Positions 1 to 8,444 are shown, numbered from the stretch's first letter. The stretch is DNA of 64,000 bases from an uncultured Polaromonas sp. (GCA_937863225.1 CALMEI010000074.1:30224-94223); one strand, 5' to 3'. Numbers and translations: made by a program. Notes: generated from the letters alone by a model not told the origin.

Positions 1-3000
1 GGAGAATGCAGGTTGATTTCGGTGGTGACATGGGTGGGTGCCATCAAATCAGGCTCTATGCCAGCCTTTAAGCAACGCACAGCCTCAGACAGCATTTCGT
101 TGTACAGCTGAAAACCGATCTCCAGCATATTGCCCGATTGGTTTTCGCCCAGCACCTCGCCTGTGCCGCGAATTTCAAGGTCGTGCATGGCCAAATAAAA
201 GCCGCTACCCAGTTCCTCCATTTGTTGAATCGCTTCTAGGCGCTGACCCGCTTGCTTGGTCAATCCTTCAATATCTGGCACCATCAAATAAGCGTAGGCT
301 TGGTGGTGGCTGCGTCCCACGCGGCCGCGCAATTGGTGCAATTGTGCCAAGCCAAACTTGTCGGCACGCGCCATCACAATCGTATTCGCCGTGGGCACGT
401 CAATACCCGTTTCGATGATGGTGGAACACAAGAGCAAGTTGTAGCGTTGTGCCACAAAGTCGCGCATCACGCGCTCCAGTTCACGCTCTGGCATCTGCCC
501 GTGGGCGATGGCAATGCGTGCTTCGGGCAAAATTTCTTCCAACCGTTCTTTGCGGTTTTGAATGGTATCGACTTCGTTGTGCAAAAAGTAAACCTGCCCG
601 CCGCGCTTCAACTCGCGCAGCACCGCTTCACGAATCACGCCGTTGCTCTCGGTGCGCACAAAGGTTTTGATGGCCAATCGACGCTGTGGTGCAGTGGCAA
701 TCACACTTAAATCACGCAGCCCTTCCAGCGCCATGCCCAAGGTTCGAGGTATGGGTGTTGCGGTCAGAGTCAGCACATCAATCTCGGCACGCAGGGCCTT
801 CATGGCTTCTTTGTGGCGCACGCCAAAACGGTGCTCTTCGTCAATGATGAGCAGCCCTAAGCGTTCAAATTTCACGTCTTTGCTGAGCAGTTTATGCGTG
901 CCCACCACGATGTCGATGGTGCCGTCAGCTATACCTTTGATCGCAGTTGAGATTTCTTTGGCCGTGCGAAAGCGGCTCATTTCGGCCACTTTGACCGGCC
1001 ACTTGGCAAAACGGTCAACCAGTGTTTGATAGTGCTGCTCTGCCAACAACGTGGTGGGTGCCAGCAGCGCCACTTGCTTGCCACCGGTGATGGCGATGAA
1101 TGCGGCACGCAATGCCACTTCAGTTTTGCCAAATCCCACATCGCCACACACCAGCCTGTCCATAGGGCGTGGGCTGATCATGTCTTGAATCACATTGTGT
1201 ATCGCTGCGCGCTGGTCGGCGGTTTCTTCAAAGCCAAAATCATTGGCAAAGGTTTCGTAATCTTGTGGCGAATAGCGAAAGGCATGTCCCTCACGCGCCG
1301 CACGGCGGGCATAAATGTTCAACAGCTCAGCAGCCGAATCTCGAATTTGTTCTGCTGCTTTGCGTTTGGCTTTGTCCCACTGCGGTGACCCTAGGCGATG
1401 CAGCGGCGCTTCGTCGGCACTGACGCCGGTGTAACGGCTGATGTGGTGCAATTGGCTCACTGGCACATACAGCGTGGCTTTGTCGGCATATTCCAAATGC
1501 AAAAATTCTTGCAATGCGGGTGACCCATCTGCTTGCACTTGCCCTAAGTCCAGATTCACCAAGCCACGGTAGCGCCCAATACCATGGGCAGAATGCACCA
1601 CAGGGTCGCCGACATTGAGCTCAGACAAATCTTTGACCAATGCTTCCACATCGCTGACCTGCTCTTGCTTTTTGCGTCGACGCGTGACCGCGCCTGCGGC
1701 AAAGAGCTCGGTTTCTGTGATGAAATCAATCGCGTTTTCATTCCAGCTGAAACCGGTGGTCAATGCGGATGTGGCAATGCCCAGTTTTTCACTGCTGGTT
1801 TGAAACTCTTCCAAGCTGTCAAAAACCGGCAGTGTCAAATGACTGGCACGCAAAAAGTCCAGCAAACTCTCGCGCCTGCCATCTGATTCAGCCAGCACCA
1901 ACATGCGATGTGGCGAGCTTTGAATGTGTGCTTTGAGCTTGGCCAACGGTTCGTCTGCACCTCGCACAGCAGCCAAATCGGGCAGGGTGGCGAATTCAGC
2001 GAAGGCGGTCACATGGTCTGGTGTAGCACGCACGGCCAGCTGTGCATAGTCTTTGGACCGCGCATAAAACTGTTCGGCACTTAAAAAGAGTGATTCGGGT
2101 GGCAGTGCGGGCCGATCGGGGTCGCCTTGCACCAAGCGGTAACGCTCTTTGGTGTCTTGCCAAAAATGTTGAAAGGCAGGTTCTAAGTCGCCATGCAAGA
2201 CAAGGGTGGCTTGGTCCACTTGGCTACCCAGGTAATCAAAAACCGTGGCCGTTTCTGCAAAAAACAAAGGCAAATAATATTCAATACCGGCCGTGGCCAC
2301 GCCGTTACCCATGTCTTTGTAGACGCGGCTTTTGCTCGGGTCGCCTTCTACCAACTCGCGCCAACGGCTGCGAAATTGCGTGCGTGCGTCCTCATCCATG
2401 GGGAATTCACGCCCAGGCAGCAAGCGCACTTCGGGCACGGGGTACAGACTGCGTTGGGTGTCGGGGTCAAAGGTGCGTATGCTGTCAATTTCGTCATCAA
2501 ACAGGTCTACGCGATAGGGCATGGGCGAGCCCATGGGGAATAAGTCAATCAATCCGCCCCGCACGGTATATTCGCCAGGGCTGACCACTTGGGTCACATG
2601 GTTATAGCCGGCCAAGGTGAGTTGCGCTTTGAGCTTGGCTTCATCCAGTTTTTGTTTGGCGGTGAAGGCAAAGGTATATGCTGCCAAGAAACTCGGTGGC
2701 GCCAGTCGATACAGCGCCGTGGTGGCGGGGACAATGACCACGTCCGCACCATCGTCTTTGCGGTGCTGGTTGATGCGCCACAGCGTGGCCAAGCGTTCGC
2801 TGATTAAATCTTGGTGCGGTGAGAAGGCATCGTAAGGCAAGGTTTCCCAATCAGGAAACAAAGCCACACGCACTTCAGGCGCGAAAAAAGGGATTTCTTG
2901 CAAGAGCCGGTGTGCGTCGTTGGCATCTGCTGTGATGATGGCCGTGATGCGATTGGCCGCTTTGTCGCGTTGCGCCAGTTGTGCGAGTAAGAGAGAGTCT

Positions 3001-3062
3001 GATGAGCCGGTGGGGCGTGGTAGCGTGTGACGCTTGCCGACAGAGAGTTTGGGTAATTCCAT
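1..3062 (-). CDS. mfd: Transcription-repair coupling factor Mfd (C-terminus beyond window)
   Basis: ATP-driven DNA translocase that removes RNA polymerase stalled at lesions and recruits UvrA. About 1020 residues are visible; the protein starts MELPKLSVGK and the last part (usual total about 1150) lies off the left edge. Seen in order: UvrB-like N-terminal region, the CarD-like RNA-polymerase-interacting domain with the segment VGDPVVHSAHGIGRY near residue 485, Walker A in GDVGFGKTEVA near residue 640, and the DEEH box in LLIIDEEHRFGV near residue 735, followed by SF2 helicase motifs. It is divergent from ispD with about 40 bp between starts, an arrangement usual in Burkholderiales. The frame is open throughout; no frameshift is seen. 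The start was chosen as the only ATG just upstream of the conserved N-terminus. Confidence 0.96.
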   Translation of the reverse strand, partial: MELPKLSVGKRHTLPRPTGSSDSLLLAQLAQRDKAANRITAIITADANDAHRLLQEIPFFAPEVRVALFPDWETLPYDAFSPHQDLISERLATLWRINQHRKDDGADVVIVPATTALYRLAPPSFLAAYTFAFTAKQKLDEAKLKAQLTLAGYNHVTQVVSPGEYTVRGGLIDLFPMGSPMPYRVDLFDDEIDSIRTFDPDTQRSLYPVPEVRLLPGREFPMDEDARTQFRSRWRELVEGDPSKSRVYKDMGNGVATAGIEYYLPLFFAETATVFDYLGSQVDQATLVLHGDLEPAFQHFWQDTKERYRLVQGDPDRPALPPESLFLSAEQFYARSKDYAQLAVRATPDHVTAFAEFATLPDLAAVRGADEPLAKLKAHIQSSPHRMLVLAESDGRRESLLDFLRASHLTLPVFDSLEEFQTSSEKLGIATSALTTGFSWNENAIDFITETELFAAGAVTRRRKKQEQVSDVEALVKDLSELNVGDPVVHSAHGIGRYRGLVNLDLGQVQADGSPALQEFLHLEYADKATLYVPVSQLHHISRYTGVSADEAPLHRLGSPQWDKAKRKAAEQIRDSAAELLNIYARRAAREGHAFRYSPQDYETFANDFGFEETADQRAAIHNVIQDMISPRPMDRLVCGDVGFGKTEVALRAAFIAITGGKQVALLAPTTLLAEQHYQTLVDRFAKWPVKVAEMSRFRTAKEISTAIKGIADGTIDIVVGTHKLLSKDVKFERLGLLIIDEEHRFGVRHKEAMKALRAEIDVLTLTATPIPRTLGMALEGLRDLSVIATAPQRRLAIKTFVRTESNGVIREAVLRELKRGGQVYFLHNEVDTIQNRKERLEEILPEARIAIAHGQMPERELERVMRDFVAQRYNLLLCSTIIETGIDVPTANTIVMARADKFGLAQLHQLRGRVGRSHHQAYAYLMVPDIEGLTKQAGQRLEAIQQMEELGSGFYLAMHDLEIRGTGEVLGENQSGNMLEIGFQLYNEMLSEAVRCLKAGIEPDLMAPTHVTTEINLHS

Positions 3063-3068
3063 GAAACC

Positions 3069-3097
3069 TTCAAAAATCAATCAATGCATTTTAGAAT
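3069..3097 (+). promoter_or_regulatory. Candidate sigma70 promoter of ispD
   Basis: TTCAAA at 3069-3074 and TAGAAT at 3092-3097 are separated by 17 bp. The expected transcription start falls at about 3104, exactly on the first ATG of ispD, so the mRNA could be leaderless from that start, or the true start is the ATG at 3131. This is inferred from pattern only. Confidence 0.4.
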
Positions 3098-3103
3098 AGC
3101 CTG

Positions 3104-3898
3104 ATGACCAATTTGAGCATCGACGAAAAAATGAGCCAACAACGCGCCAATCTTTGGGCATTGATACCCTGCGGTGGCACAGGGAAACGAGCAAACAGTG
3201 AAGCGCAAAGCGAGGTGCTGAATCAAGTGCCGAATCAAGTACCTAAGCAATACCGCGTACTGGCAGGGCAGCCCATGATTTTGCACACATTGACTGCGTT
3301 TGCTGCTGTACGCCAACTGCAAGGCGTGATGGTGGTGGTGGCGCCTGACGATGGCATTGTGGATGAGTTATTAGAAACCAGCAAGCAATCATTTGCTACA
3401 GTTATGATAGCTAATAAGGCAGGAAATACGCGGGCTGATACCGTATTTAATGGTTTAAAAGCGTTGCGCACGCAGGGCGCTCAATTGACAGACTGGGTAT
3501 TGGTACACGATGCCGCTCGTTGCCTGATTGCACCGAACCAAATCAATGCATTAATTGCAGCTTGCCAAGATGACGAAGTGGGTGGCTTGCTGGCTTTGCC
3601 ACTGGCGGATACCTTAAAACATGAAGAGTCTGGTCGCGTCGCGCAAACACTGGACCGCAGCGACAAATGGTTGGCACAAACGCCGCAAATGTTTAAATTG
3701 GGTGCATTGCTAGAAGCTCTAGAAGCCGCCAAACTTGCTGACGAAGTCATCACCGACGAATCAAGTGCCATGGAACGTGAAGGTTTTTCACCAAAATTGG
3801 TGCGTGGCAGTTCACAAAATTTTAAGATTACCTACCCAGAAGACTTTGCGTTGGCCGAAGCGGTACTCTTATCGCGGCAACTATCTCACGCAAAATAA
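3104..3898 (+). CDS. ispD: 2-C-methyl-D-erythritol 4-phosphate cytidylyltransferase IspD
   Basis: Transfers CMP from CTP to methylerythritol phosphate in the non-mevalonate isoprenoid pathway. The family signature is present: ALIPCGGTGKR near residues 19-29, PKQY, the GNTRADTV segment near 108-115, VHDAAR near 142, and a C-terminal KITYPEDF. At 264 residues it is longer than usual (about 230-240). Two oddities: the CTP-binding loop between GTGKR and PKQY has about 12 extra residues that include a VPNQVP microduplication, and residues 98-112 coincide with a copy of the interspersed palindromic repeat. An alternative start is the ATG at 3131 (MSQQRANLW), closer to the usual N-terminus; no clear Shine-Dalgarno favours either. 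The usual partner ispF does not follow. ispG, a later step of the same pathway, is at 35432. Confidence 0.93.
   Translation: MTNLSIDEKMSQQRANLWALIPCGGTGKRANSEAQSEVLNQVPNQVPKQYRVLAGQPMILHTLTAFAAVRQLQGVMVVVAPDDGIVDELLETSKQSFATVMIANKAGNTRADTVFNGLKALRTQGAQLTDWVLVHDAARCLIAPNQINALIAACQDDEVGGLLALPLADTLKHEESGRVAQTLDRSDKWLAQTPQMFKLGALLEALEAAKLADEVITDESSAMEREGFSPKLVRGSSQNFKITYPEDFALAEAVLLSRQLSHAK
3393..3440 (+). repeat. Palindromic interspersed repeat copy inside ispD (sense)
   Basis: This segment matches the copy at 12942 in about 35 of 46 positions by eye, including TTATGATAGC and AAATACGC. In the ispD frame it reads ATVMIANKAGNTRAD (residues 98-112); the TAG stop of the repeat is AAG here. The right half overlaps the natural GGxxRADSV motif of IspD, so part of the match could be coincidence. 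Confidence 0.6.
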
Positions 3899-3951
3899 CG
3901 ACAATAAATAAAGGCGATCAAAAATCGCCCAATCAATTACAGGAGGTACAC

Positions 3952-4356
3952 ATGTCTAAAGCCGTCTTTATCAACCTACCCATCAATAACCTCAAAGCGT
4001 CGATGGCGTTTTACGATGCTTTGGGCTTTAAAAACAAGCCACAATTCACCGACGACAATGCCGCATGCATGGTGTGGAGCGATGCGATTTATGTCATGTT
4101 GCATTCCACCGGTTCATGGCGCAGATTCACTCAGCGCCCAATACCCCCATCCACATCAAGCGAAGTGATGCTGGCTTTGTCTTTGGACAGCATCAAAGAA
4201 GTAGACACCATGAACGAACTGGCCGCCGCCAATGGTGGCACAGCGGACATCAACCCCAAGCAAGACCTGGGATTCATGTACAGCCGCGCTTTAACCGACC
4301 CTGATGGCCATATTTGGGAACCGTTTTGGATGGATCCTAAGGCTGTGGCGGGTTAA
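3952..4356 (+). CDS. VOC (glyoxalase/bleomycin-resistance fold) family protein
   Basis: A 134-residue protein with a two-module VOC fold: MSKAVFINLPINNLKASMAFYDALGF at the N-terminus and DPDGHIWEPFWMDP at the end, the usual place of the last metal ligand (Glu). Substrate unknown; members act as metal-dependent lyases, dioxygenases or binding proteins. It has a strong ribosome-binding site (AGGAGG, 8 bp before ATG). Its stop overlaps the stop of the convergent VOC gene by 4 bp. A small hairpin (GGCGAT/ATCGCC, 3913-3929) lies just upstream after ispD. It sits where ispF would be expected. Confidence 0.85.
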   Translation: MSKAVFINLPINNLKASMAFYDALGFKNKPQFTDDNAACMVWSDAIYVMLHSTGSWRRFTQRPIPPSTSSEVMLALSLDSIKEVDTMNELAAANGGTADINPKQDLGFMYSRALTDPDGHIWEPFWMDPKAVAG

Positions 4357-4838
4357 TTTTCAATCTTGATTGCCGCTTCAATGGCGGCCACATCGATTTT
4401 GACCATGTCCATCATGGTGCTAAAGGCACGTTGGGCGACGATTGGGTTTGGGTGTTGAATGGCTTCAATCAATACACGCGGTGTGATCTGCCACGACAAA
4501 CCCCAACGGTCTTTACACCAACCGCACGCGCTTTCTGATCCGCCGTTGCTGACGATGGCATGCCACAAACGATCGGTTTCAGCCTGGTCTTCAGTCGATA
4601 TTTGGAATGAAAAAGCATCGGTGTGCGGCAAGCCGGGGCCACCGTTAAGCCCCAAGCAAGGTATGTCGCAGACGACAAATTCAACAGTTAAGACATCACC
4701 TTGCTGACCTGATGGGTAGTCACCAGGGGCAATGGTTACCCTGCCTACCGAGCTGTTGGGGAATGTTTTTGCGTAGAAATGTGCTGCTTCTTCGGCATCG
4801 CCGTTGTACCAAAGGCAGATGGTGTTTTTAGCAATCAT
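4353..4838 (-). CDS. PhnB-like VOC family protein (3-dmu-9_3-mt type)
   Basis: A 161-residue protein beginning MIAKNTICLWYNGDAEEAAHFYAKTF, with LNGGPGLPHTDAFSFQ and the tail AQRAFSTMMDMVKIDVAAIEAA, which are typical of the PhnB-like branch of the VOC superfamily. Its chemical role is not known. The start overlaps the stop of the upstream VOC gene by 4 bp (ATGA), so the two are probably translationally coupled. It is the last gene of a five-gene minus-strand run led by a TetR regulator. Confidence 0.88.
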   Translation of the reverse strand: MIAKNTICLWYNGDAEEAAHFYAKTFPNSSVGRVTIAPGDYPSGQQGDVLTVEFVVCDIPCLGLNGGPGLPHTDAFSFQISTEDQAETDRLWHAIVSNGGSESACGWCKDRWGLSWQITPRVLIEAIQHPNPIVAQRAFSTMMDMVKIDVAAIEAAIKIEN

Positions 4839-5230
4839 ACGGAGTGCCTCATCGGTTGCAACATGCTCACCCGATTGCCTTCAGTGTCCATGAAAGACAC
4901 ATACTGCCCGATGCCTGGAATCTCATAGGGTTCTCCCAGAACATCGCCACCAGCTTGGGCGACTTTTTTAATCGACGCAACTATGTCATCTACCCCAATC
5001 ACCACTGACGGGTATTGCGCGGGCCAATCGGGTTTTTTGGGATAAAAGCCACCGTTGATGGCGCCTGCAGCAGAGCCTTTTTTGGCATCGGCGATGGCGG
5101 TTGTTGCCAAAACATAATTCCCCATGTCTTCGCCAAGCATCTCTAGCTTCCAAGCGAATGCGGATTCATAAAACATGGCGATGCGCTGACGATCAACGTA
5201 TGGCATTTCAAAATGGACGACTGGGTTCAT
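4835..5230 (-). CDS. VOC family protein
   Basis: A 131-residue single VOC protein: MNPVVHFEMPYVDRQRIAMFYESAFAW at the start and GQYVSFMDTEGNRVSMLQP at the end carry the metal-site pattern (His near residue 6, Glu near residue 119). Members of this type are often annotated as glyoxalases without evidence. It lies between DUF1428 (19 bp upstream) and the PhnB-like gene (4 bp overlap). AGGAG lies about 6 bp before the start. Confidence 0.88.
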   Translation of the reverse strand: MNPVVHFEMPYVDRQRIAMFYESAFAWKLEMLGEDMGNYVLATTAIADAKKGSAAGAINGGFYPKKPDWPAQYPSVVIGVDDIVASIKKVAQAGGDVLGEPYEIPGIGQYVSFMDTEGNRVSMLQPMRHSV

Positions 5231-5249
5231 GTCAGTTCTCCTTTAGATG

Positions 5250-5603
5250 TTAGGCCTGCACAATTGTTTCAAAACCACCAAAAATCATGCGTTTGCCGTC
5301 GAAGATTTTGAACAATGATTCATCTTTCATGATCGGGTCTTCCATGCAAAGTTTCCAAGCTGCATCGCGCACCGCGCGGGATGGCCAAGTAATCCAAGAA
5401 AAGACGATGGATTCAGTCTCTTCGCGTTTGACTGCCATGGTGAATGAGGTGAGTTTGCCTTCAGGCACATCGTCGCCCCAGTTCTCAACAACGCTTAACG
5501 CGCCATGTTTTTTAAAAACAACCGCCATCGCTTCTGCCATCTTGCGATAGGCTTCGCGGCTGGCTGTTGGTACTGCTATCACGTATCCATCGACATAGTT
5601 CAT
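5250..5603 (-). CDS. DUF1428 family protein (YbaA-like)
   Basis: A 117-residue protein that starts MNYVDGYVIAVP and has WGDDVPEGKLTSF and the ending FDGKRMIFGGFE, a recognisable DUF1428 pattern. The family has a ferredoxin-like dimeric alpha-beta barrel fold and no known function. A good ribosome-binding site (AAGGAG) lies before the ATG. It sits between an SRPBCC gene and two VOC genes under the same TetR regulator, a common small stress or detoxification grouping. Confidence 0.9.
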   Translation of the reverse strand: MNYVDGYVIAVPTASREAYRKMAEAMAVVFKKHGALSVVENWGDDVPEGKLTSFTMAVKREETESIVFSWITWPSRAVRDAAWKLCMEDPIMKDESLFKIFDGKRMIFGGFETIVQA

Positions 5604-5624
5604 GATTTACTCCTTGGGGTGAAA

Positions 5625-6038
5625 TTAAATTGCTTGTTTGGCTTCAACGTGTTTGGCAAAATTGTTCAAAATAGCTTGCCAACCTTGCCGTTGTTGTTCG
5701 ATTGAATTTTCGGTTTCTGCTTCAAAAGTTTCACGCACAGTGACACCGTCTTCGCTCTTGATAAATTCCACTTTTGCCGACCTGTCACCGAATGAAAATT
5801 CCAGCAATTCATTCGGCACAATTTGGGTGTATGTGCCTGCGAAATCAAAACCGAAGCTGCCATCTTTGGCTTCCATGCGTGAACTGAATTCGCCACCTAC
5901 ACGCAAATCCACACTGGCTTGGGTGGTGTGCCAATCGTCAGAAGCGGTATTCCAAATCTTGATGTCGCCCGGTGTCGTCCAAGCGGCCCAAACCTTGGCA
6001 ATGGGTGCTTTAACGACGGTTTCAATGCTGATTTTCAT
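5625..6038 (-). CDS. SRPBCC (AHSA1/START-like) domain protein
   Basis: A 137-residue protein with the Bet v1-like pattern: MKISIETVVKAPIAKVWAAWTTPGDIKIWN at the N-terminus, VGGEFSSRMEAKDGSFGFDFAGTYTQI in the middle and GWQAILNNFAKHVE at the end. Such proteins bind hydrophobic small ligands in a deep pocket; the ligand is unknown. It is encoded 50 bp after the TetR gene and 21 bp before DUF1428, on the same strand. AGGAG is present before the start. Confidence 0.9.
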   Translation of the reverse strand: MKISIETVVKAPIAKVWAAWTTPGDIKIWNTASDDWHTTQASVDLRVGGEFSSRMEAKDGSFGFDFAGTYTQIVPNELLEFSFGDRSAKVEFIKSEDGVTVRETFEAETENSIEQQRQGWQAILNNFAKHVEAKQAI

Positions 6039-6087
6039 GCTTTGCTCCTCTTTATGTGGATAAATTTAAAATTCACGACTCACTGGT

Positions 6088-6723
6088 TTAATTAACTGTC
6101 TTTGTTGACGCGCACTTCCCAAACAGCATTTCGACATATCTGCGCAAATGGTCCACGCTGTCGGCGGCAACGTGGGCAGTACCTTTGGCTTTGGCCAGAA
6201 TGAACGCACCTTGCAACACGGCTTGGGTGTGCAAGGCAAGGCTGTCAGCTGTCCAATCAGCTTGAATGTTGTGTTGTTGCATGGCAGCGGCAATGTCTAC
6301 GGCGATGTGCGCCGCATGACCACTGATGCTGCGCTCGCACGCATCACGAATGGTGGGCACCGTGTCATACGTTTCCTGCACCATGGTGCCGACTAAACAA
6401 GTGAATTCCGGTAATGTGCCTTGCAAAATGGTCTTGCGAAAGTCGATATATCCCAGCACGCGGTCCAGCGGGTCGCTGTGGGCGTGGTAGGGGGCAGTTG
6501 CAAAGAGTCCATCGGTCGTTTCTGCCCAATAGTTAGCCGCGCTGACGGCCAGCTCTTCTTTGCTGCTGAAATGATGAAAAAAACTGCCCTTGGTCACCCC
6601 AGCCGCATGGCAAATATCGTCAATCGTCGTGCCCGTATAGCCCTTGGTGCGGATGACGCGCAGCGCGGCATCCAGCAGTTTGGTTTTGGATTGATGCGCG
6701 CTTAAAGCTCTTGAAGTCGCCAT
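6088..6723 (-). CDS. TetR/AcrR family transcriptional regulator
   Basis: A 211-residue regulator. The N-terminal HTH is clear: TKLLDAALRVIRTKGYTGTTIDDICHAAGVTKGSFFHHFSSKEEL (about residues 14-58). The C-terminal half is a TetR_C-like helical ligand domain containing LTAxxL-type helices without known ligand residues. It heads the run SRPBCC, DUF1428, VOC, VOC, and an imperfect palindrome lies 10-27 bp upstream of its start, so it probably controls itself and the run. The inducer cannot be read from the sequence. Confidence 0.93.
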   Translation of the reverse strand: MATSRALSAHQSKTKLLDAALRVIRTKGYTGTTIDDICHAAGVTKGSFFHHFSSKEELAVSAANYWAETTDGLFATAPYHAHSDPLDRVLGYIDFRKTILQGTLPEFTCLVGTMVQETYDTVPTIRDACERSISGHAAHIAVDIAAAMQQHNIQADWTADSLALHTQAVLQGAFILAKAKGTAHVAADSVDHLRRYVEMLFGKCASTKTVN

Positions 6724-6732
6724 TTTATTTGC

Positions 6733-6750
6733 ATACCGAGTAGTTGGTAT
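6733..6750. promoter_or_regulatory. Probable TetR-family operator
   Basis: ATACCGAGTAGTTGGTAT is an 18 bp imperfect palindrome (7 of 9 positions pair, arms ATACC/GGTAT) immediately upstream of the tetR start. A second half-site, ATACCGACTTA, lies at 6755-6765. The arms resemble the ACCGACnnGTCGGT sites of TetR regulators of this type, so autoregulation is the simplest reading. Confidence 0.6.
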
Positions 6751-6837
6751 GGAATATACCGACTTATTATTTTGTTGTCAATCAGATATTTAACTCAAGC
6801 GGAAATTATTGACGTTTAAGCGGTATATGCTGGAAAA

Positions 6838-6890
6838 TCAATGATTTTTATAGCAAAAAAGACAATGAATACGCTGGCTATAGGCGAATT
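6838..6890 (+). repeat. Palindromic interspersed repeat, degenerate intergenic copy
   Basis: TTTTATAGCA, GACAATGAATACGC and TGGCTATAGGC follow in the order and spacing of the family, with substitutions. It lies between the tetR operator region and fic. Confidence 0.7.
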
Positions 6891-6968
6891 TTATGATTAA
6901 CGGAATGAGTTCACCGGTCAGCGCGGCTTTTTACGTAGGGTCGCTCGAATGATGGGTTATGAACATAG

Positions 6969-8444
6969 CTAGGTTTGAAGTGACCTCTTCCACTCTGCCA
7001 ACGCAATTGCAAGGGAGCTTTCAAGCCATTCGGAAAACCGCTTTTGGGTGCTTTCATAGGTTTCGGCATAGTTGAACTGAAACAGATCAGTTGCAGCAGG
7101 ATGAAGACTTACTGTTTCCGTGCCACCATCCTCGCGTGGTGCCTTAAGGTAAGTGAATGCGGAAGCGGCGAGTATTCCTGAGTCACCGGGGCCATATCCA
7201 TGAAAGGTGACAACATAATCAAACTCTTGATCTGTTGTAAGCGTCAATCGAACCCAGGAACGATGCTTGTCAACATTTGCAAAGTAGTCGAATTGGTTTG
7301 CGGTTTCTACTATTTGTTTTTGAAAATAGTGCCGTTGCGGTGATGTGTTGTTGGCGGCGTTAGAACGAGCTTGATACGTGTGTCTTTGTGGGGGAGTCAG
7401 CGTACGAAGTTGGCTGTCAAGTGAAATAGCAAGTTCTTTGAATTTGGCATCGACGACAGAATAGAGCTTGTTTGCATGGTCGAAAACGGCGGACAATTTT
7501 TGCTTTTCTTTTGTGAATTTCGATTTCAATAGCTCTAAGGCAGAACTAATAATCTGATCAGCATACTTGCTTTGCTGAACCTGCTGCTCAAGGCCAATCG
7601 CCTTGAGTATGGAGTCTCTTTGCCGTCGAGCAAAAAATGAAACTAGAGGTGACAAATCACCGGCATCTGCTGTTTCAAGTGCATCAATATATTCTGTGCG
7701 GTCAGATTCTCGTACCACAAGCGGAAACAAGCCTTCACGCAAAAATACCAACGTTGCCAGCGCACGTGCAACTCGACCATTGCCATCTTGAAACGGGTGT
7801 ATCTGAGTAAACCTGTGATGCAGCCATGCAGATCTAACCTCCGGCGTATACCTTGATTCAGCCTCACGGTACATGCGAACCATGCTTTCCATCTCCTCTT
7901 TCGTCAACGCGGGTGGGCAATATACATGCATTTCGCCATTTGGTCTGCGTGGATTATTAGGCAGGGTTTTGTATTCCCCCTTAAGAAGGGTAACTTGGAC
8001 TAGTTCACCTGATTCGGTAATCGCATCGCTATAGTCTTGGTGTGCCGTGAATTGAGCCTGCAATCCGCGGATGAAGTATTCAGAGATTGGTTCTTCGCCT
8101 TTTATGTATCCAAAAAGGCCCTCGACGATTCCGAGATGATCATTTATTAATACTTGAATGTGTTCGGCGTCTTTTTGTGCAACGCCGCCCCGGTGCGAAA
8201 TGATCGATGACTCAATTCCTTGTTCAATCAAGACCTCAGTGACCCCTCGATCCCATGTGTAGAGGCGCTCAATAATACCCGTTTCAATTGCCCATTCTCG
8301 TTGTAGCTTCTTGATGAACTCCTTATATGCACCATCGTCCTCAAGTTGCTCCTTCTTTTCACGCCAAACAGAGGTTAGAGCCCGAAGCTCTGGAAACTTG
8401 AAAACATCTGGATTCGGAAAGGGTTGAATTCGTTCATAAGTCAT
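6969..8444 (-). CDS. Fic domain protein (probable AMP-transferase)
   Basis: A 491-residue protein. The catalytic Fic motif is intact, HPFQDGNGR with the His near residue 216, followed by VARALATLVF. Intact Fic motifs usually transfer AMP from ATP to a hydroxyl of a target protein. Near residues 51-60 the segment AIETGIIER may be a weakened inhibitory helix of the (S/T)xxxE(G/N) type, with Arg where Gly/Asn is usual. The C-terminal 200 residues have a likely coiled stretch (SALELLKSKFTKEKQKLSAVF) and an unassigned domain. No separate antitoxin gene is adjacent. It stands alone between repeats in an accessory stretch, suggesting acquisition. Confidence 0.92.
   Translation of the reverse strand: MTYERIQPFPNPDVFKFPELRALTSVWREKKEQLEDDGAYKEFIKKLQREWAIETGIIERLYTWDRGVTEVLIEQGIESSIISHRGGVAQKDAEHIQVLINDHLGIVEGLFGYIKGEEPISEYFIRGLQAQFTAHQDYSDAITESGELVQVTLLKGEYKTLPNNPRRPNGEMHVYCPPALTKEEMESMVRMYREAESRYTPEVRSAWLHHRFTQIHPFQDGNGRVARALATLVFLREGLFPLVVRESDRTEYIDALETADAGDLSPLVSFFARRQRDSILKAIGLEQQVQQSKYADQIISSALELLKSKFTKEKQKLSAVFDHANKLYSVVDAKFKELAISLDSQLRTLTPPQRHTYQARSNAANNTSPQRHYFQKQIVETANQFDYFANVDKHRSWVRLTLTTDQEFDYVVTFHGYGPGDSGILAASAFTYLKAPREDGGTETVSLHPAATDLFQFNYAETYESTQKRFSEWLESSLAIALAEWKRSLQT

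Noticed and set aside
252..2835. Many plus-strand open frames over 0-3 kb
   Set aside because: They are shadows of mfd on the minus strand, which has continuous conserved motifs.
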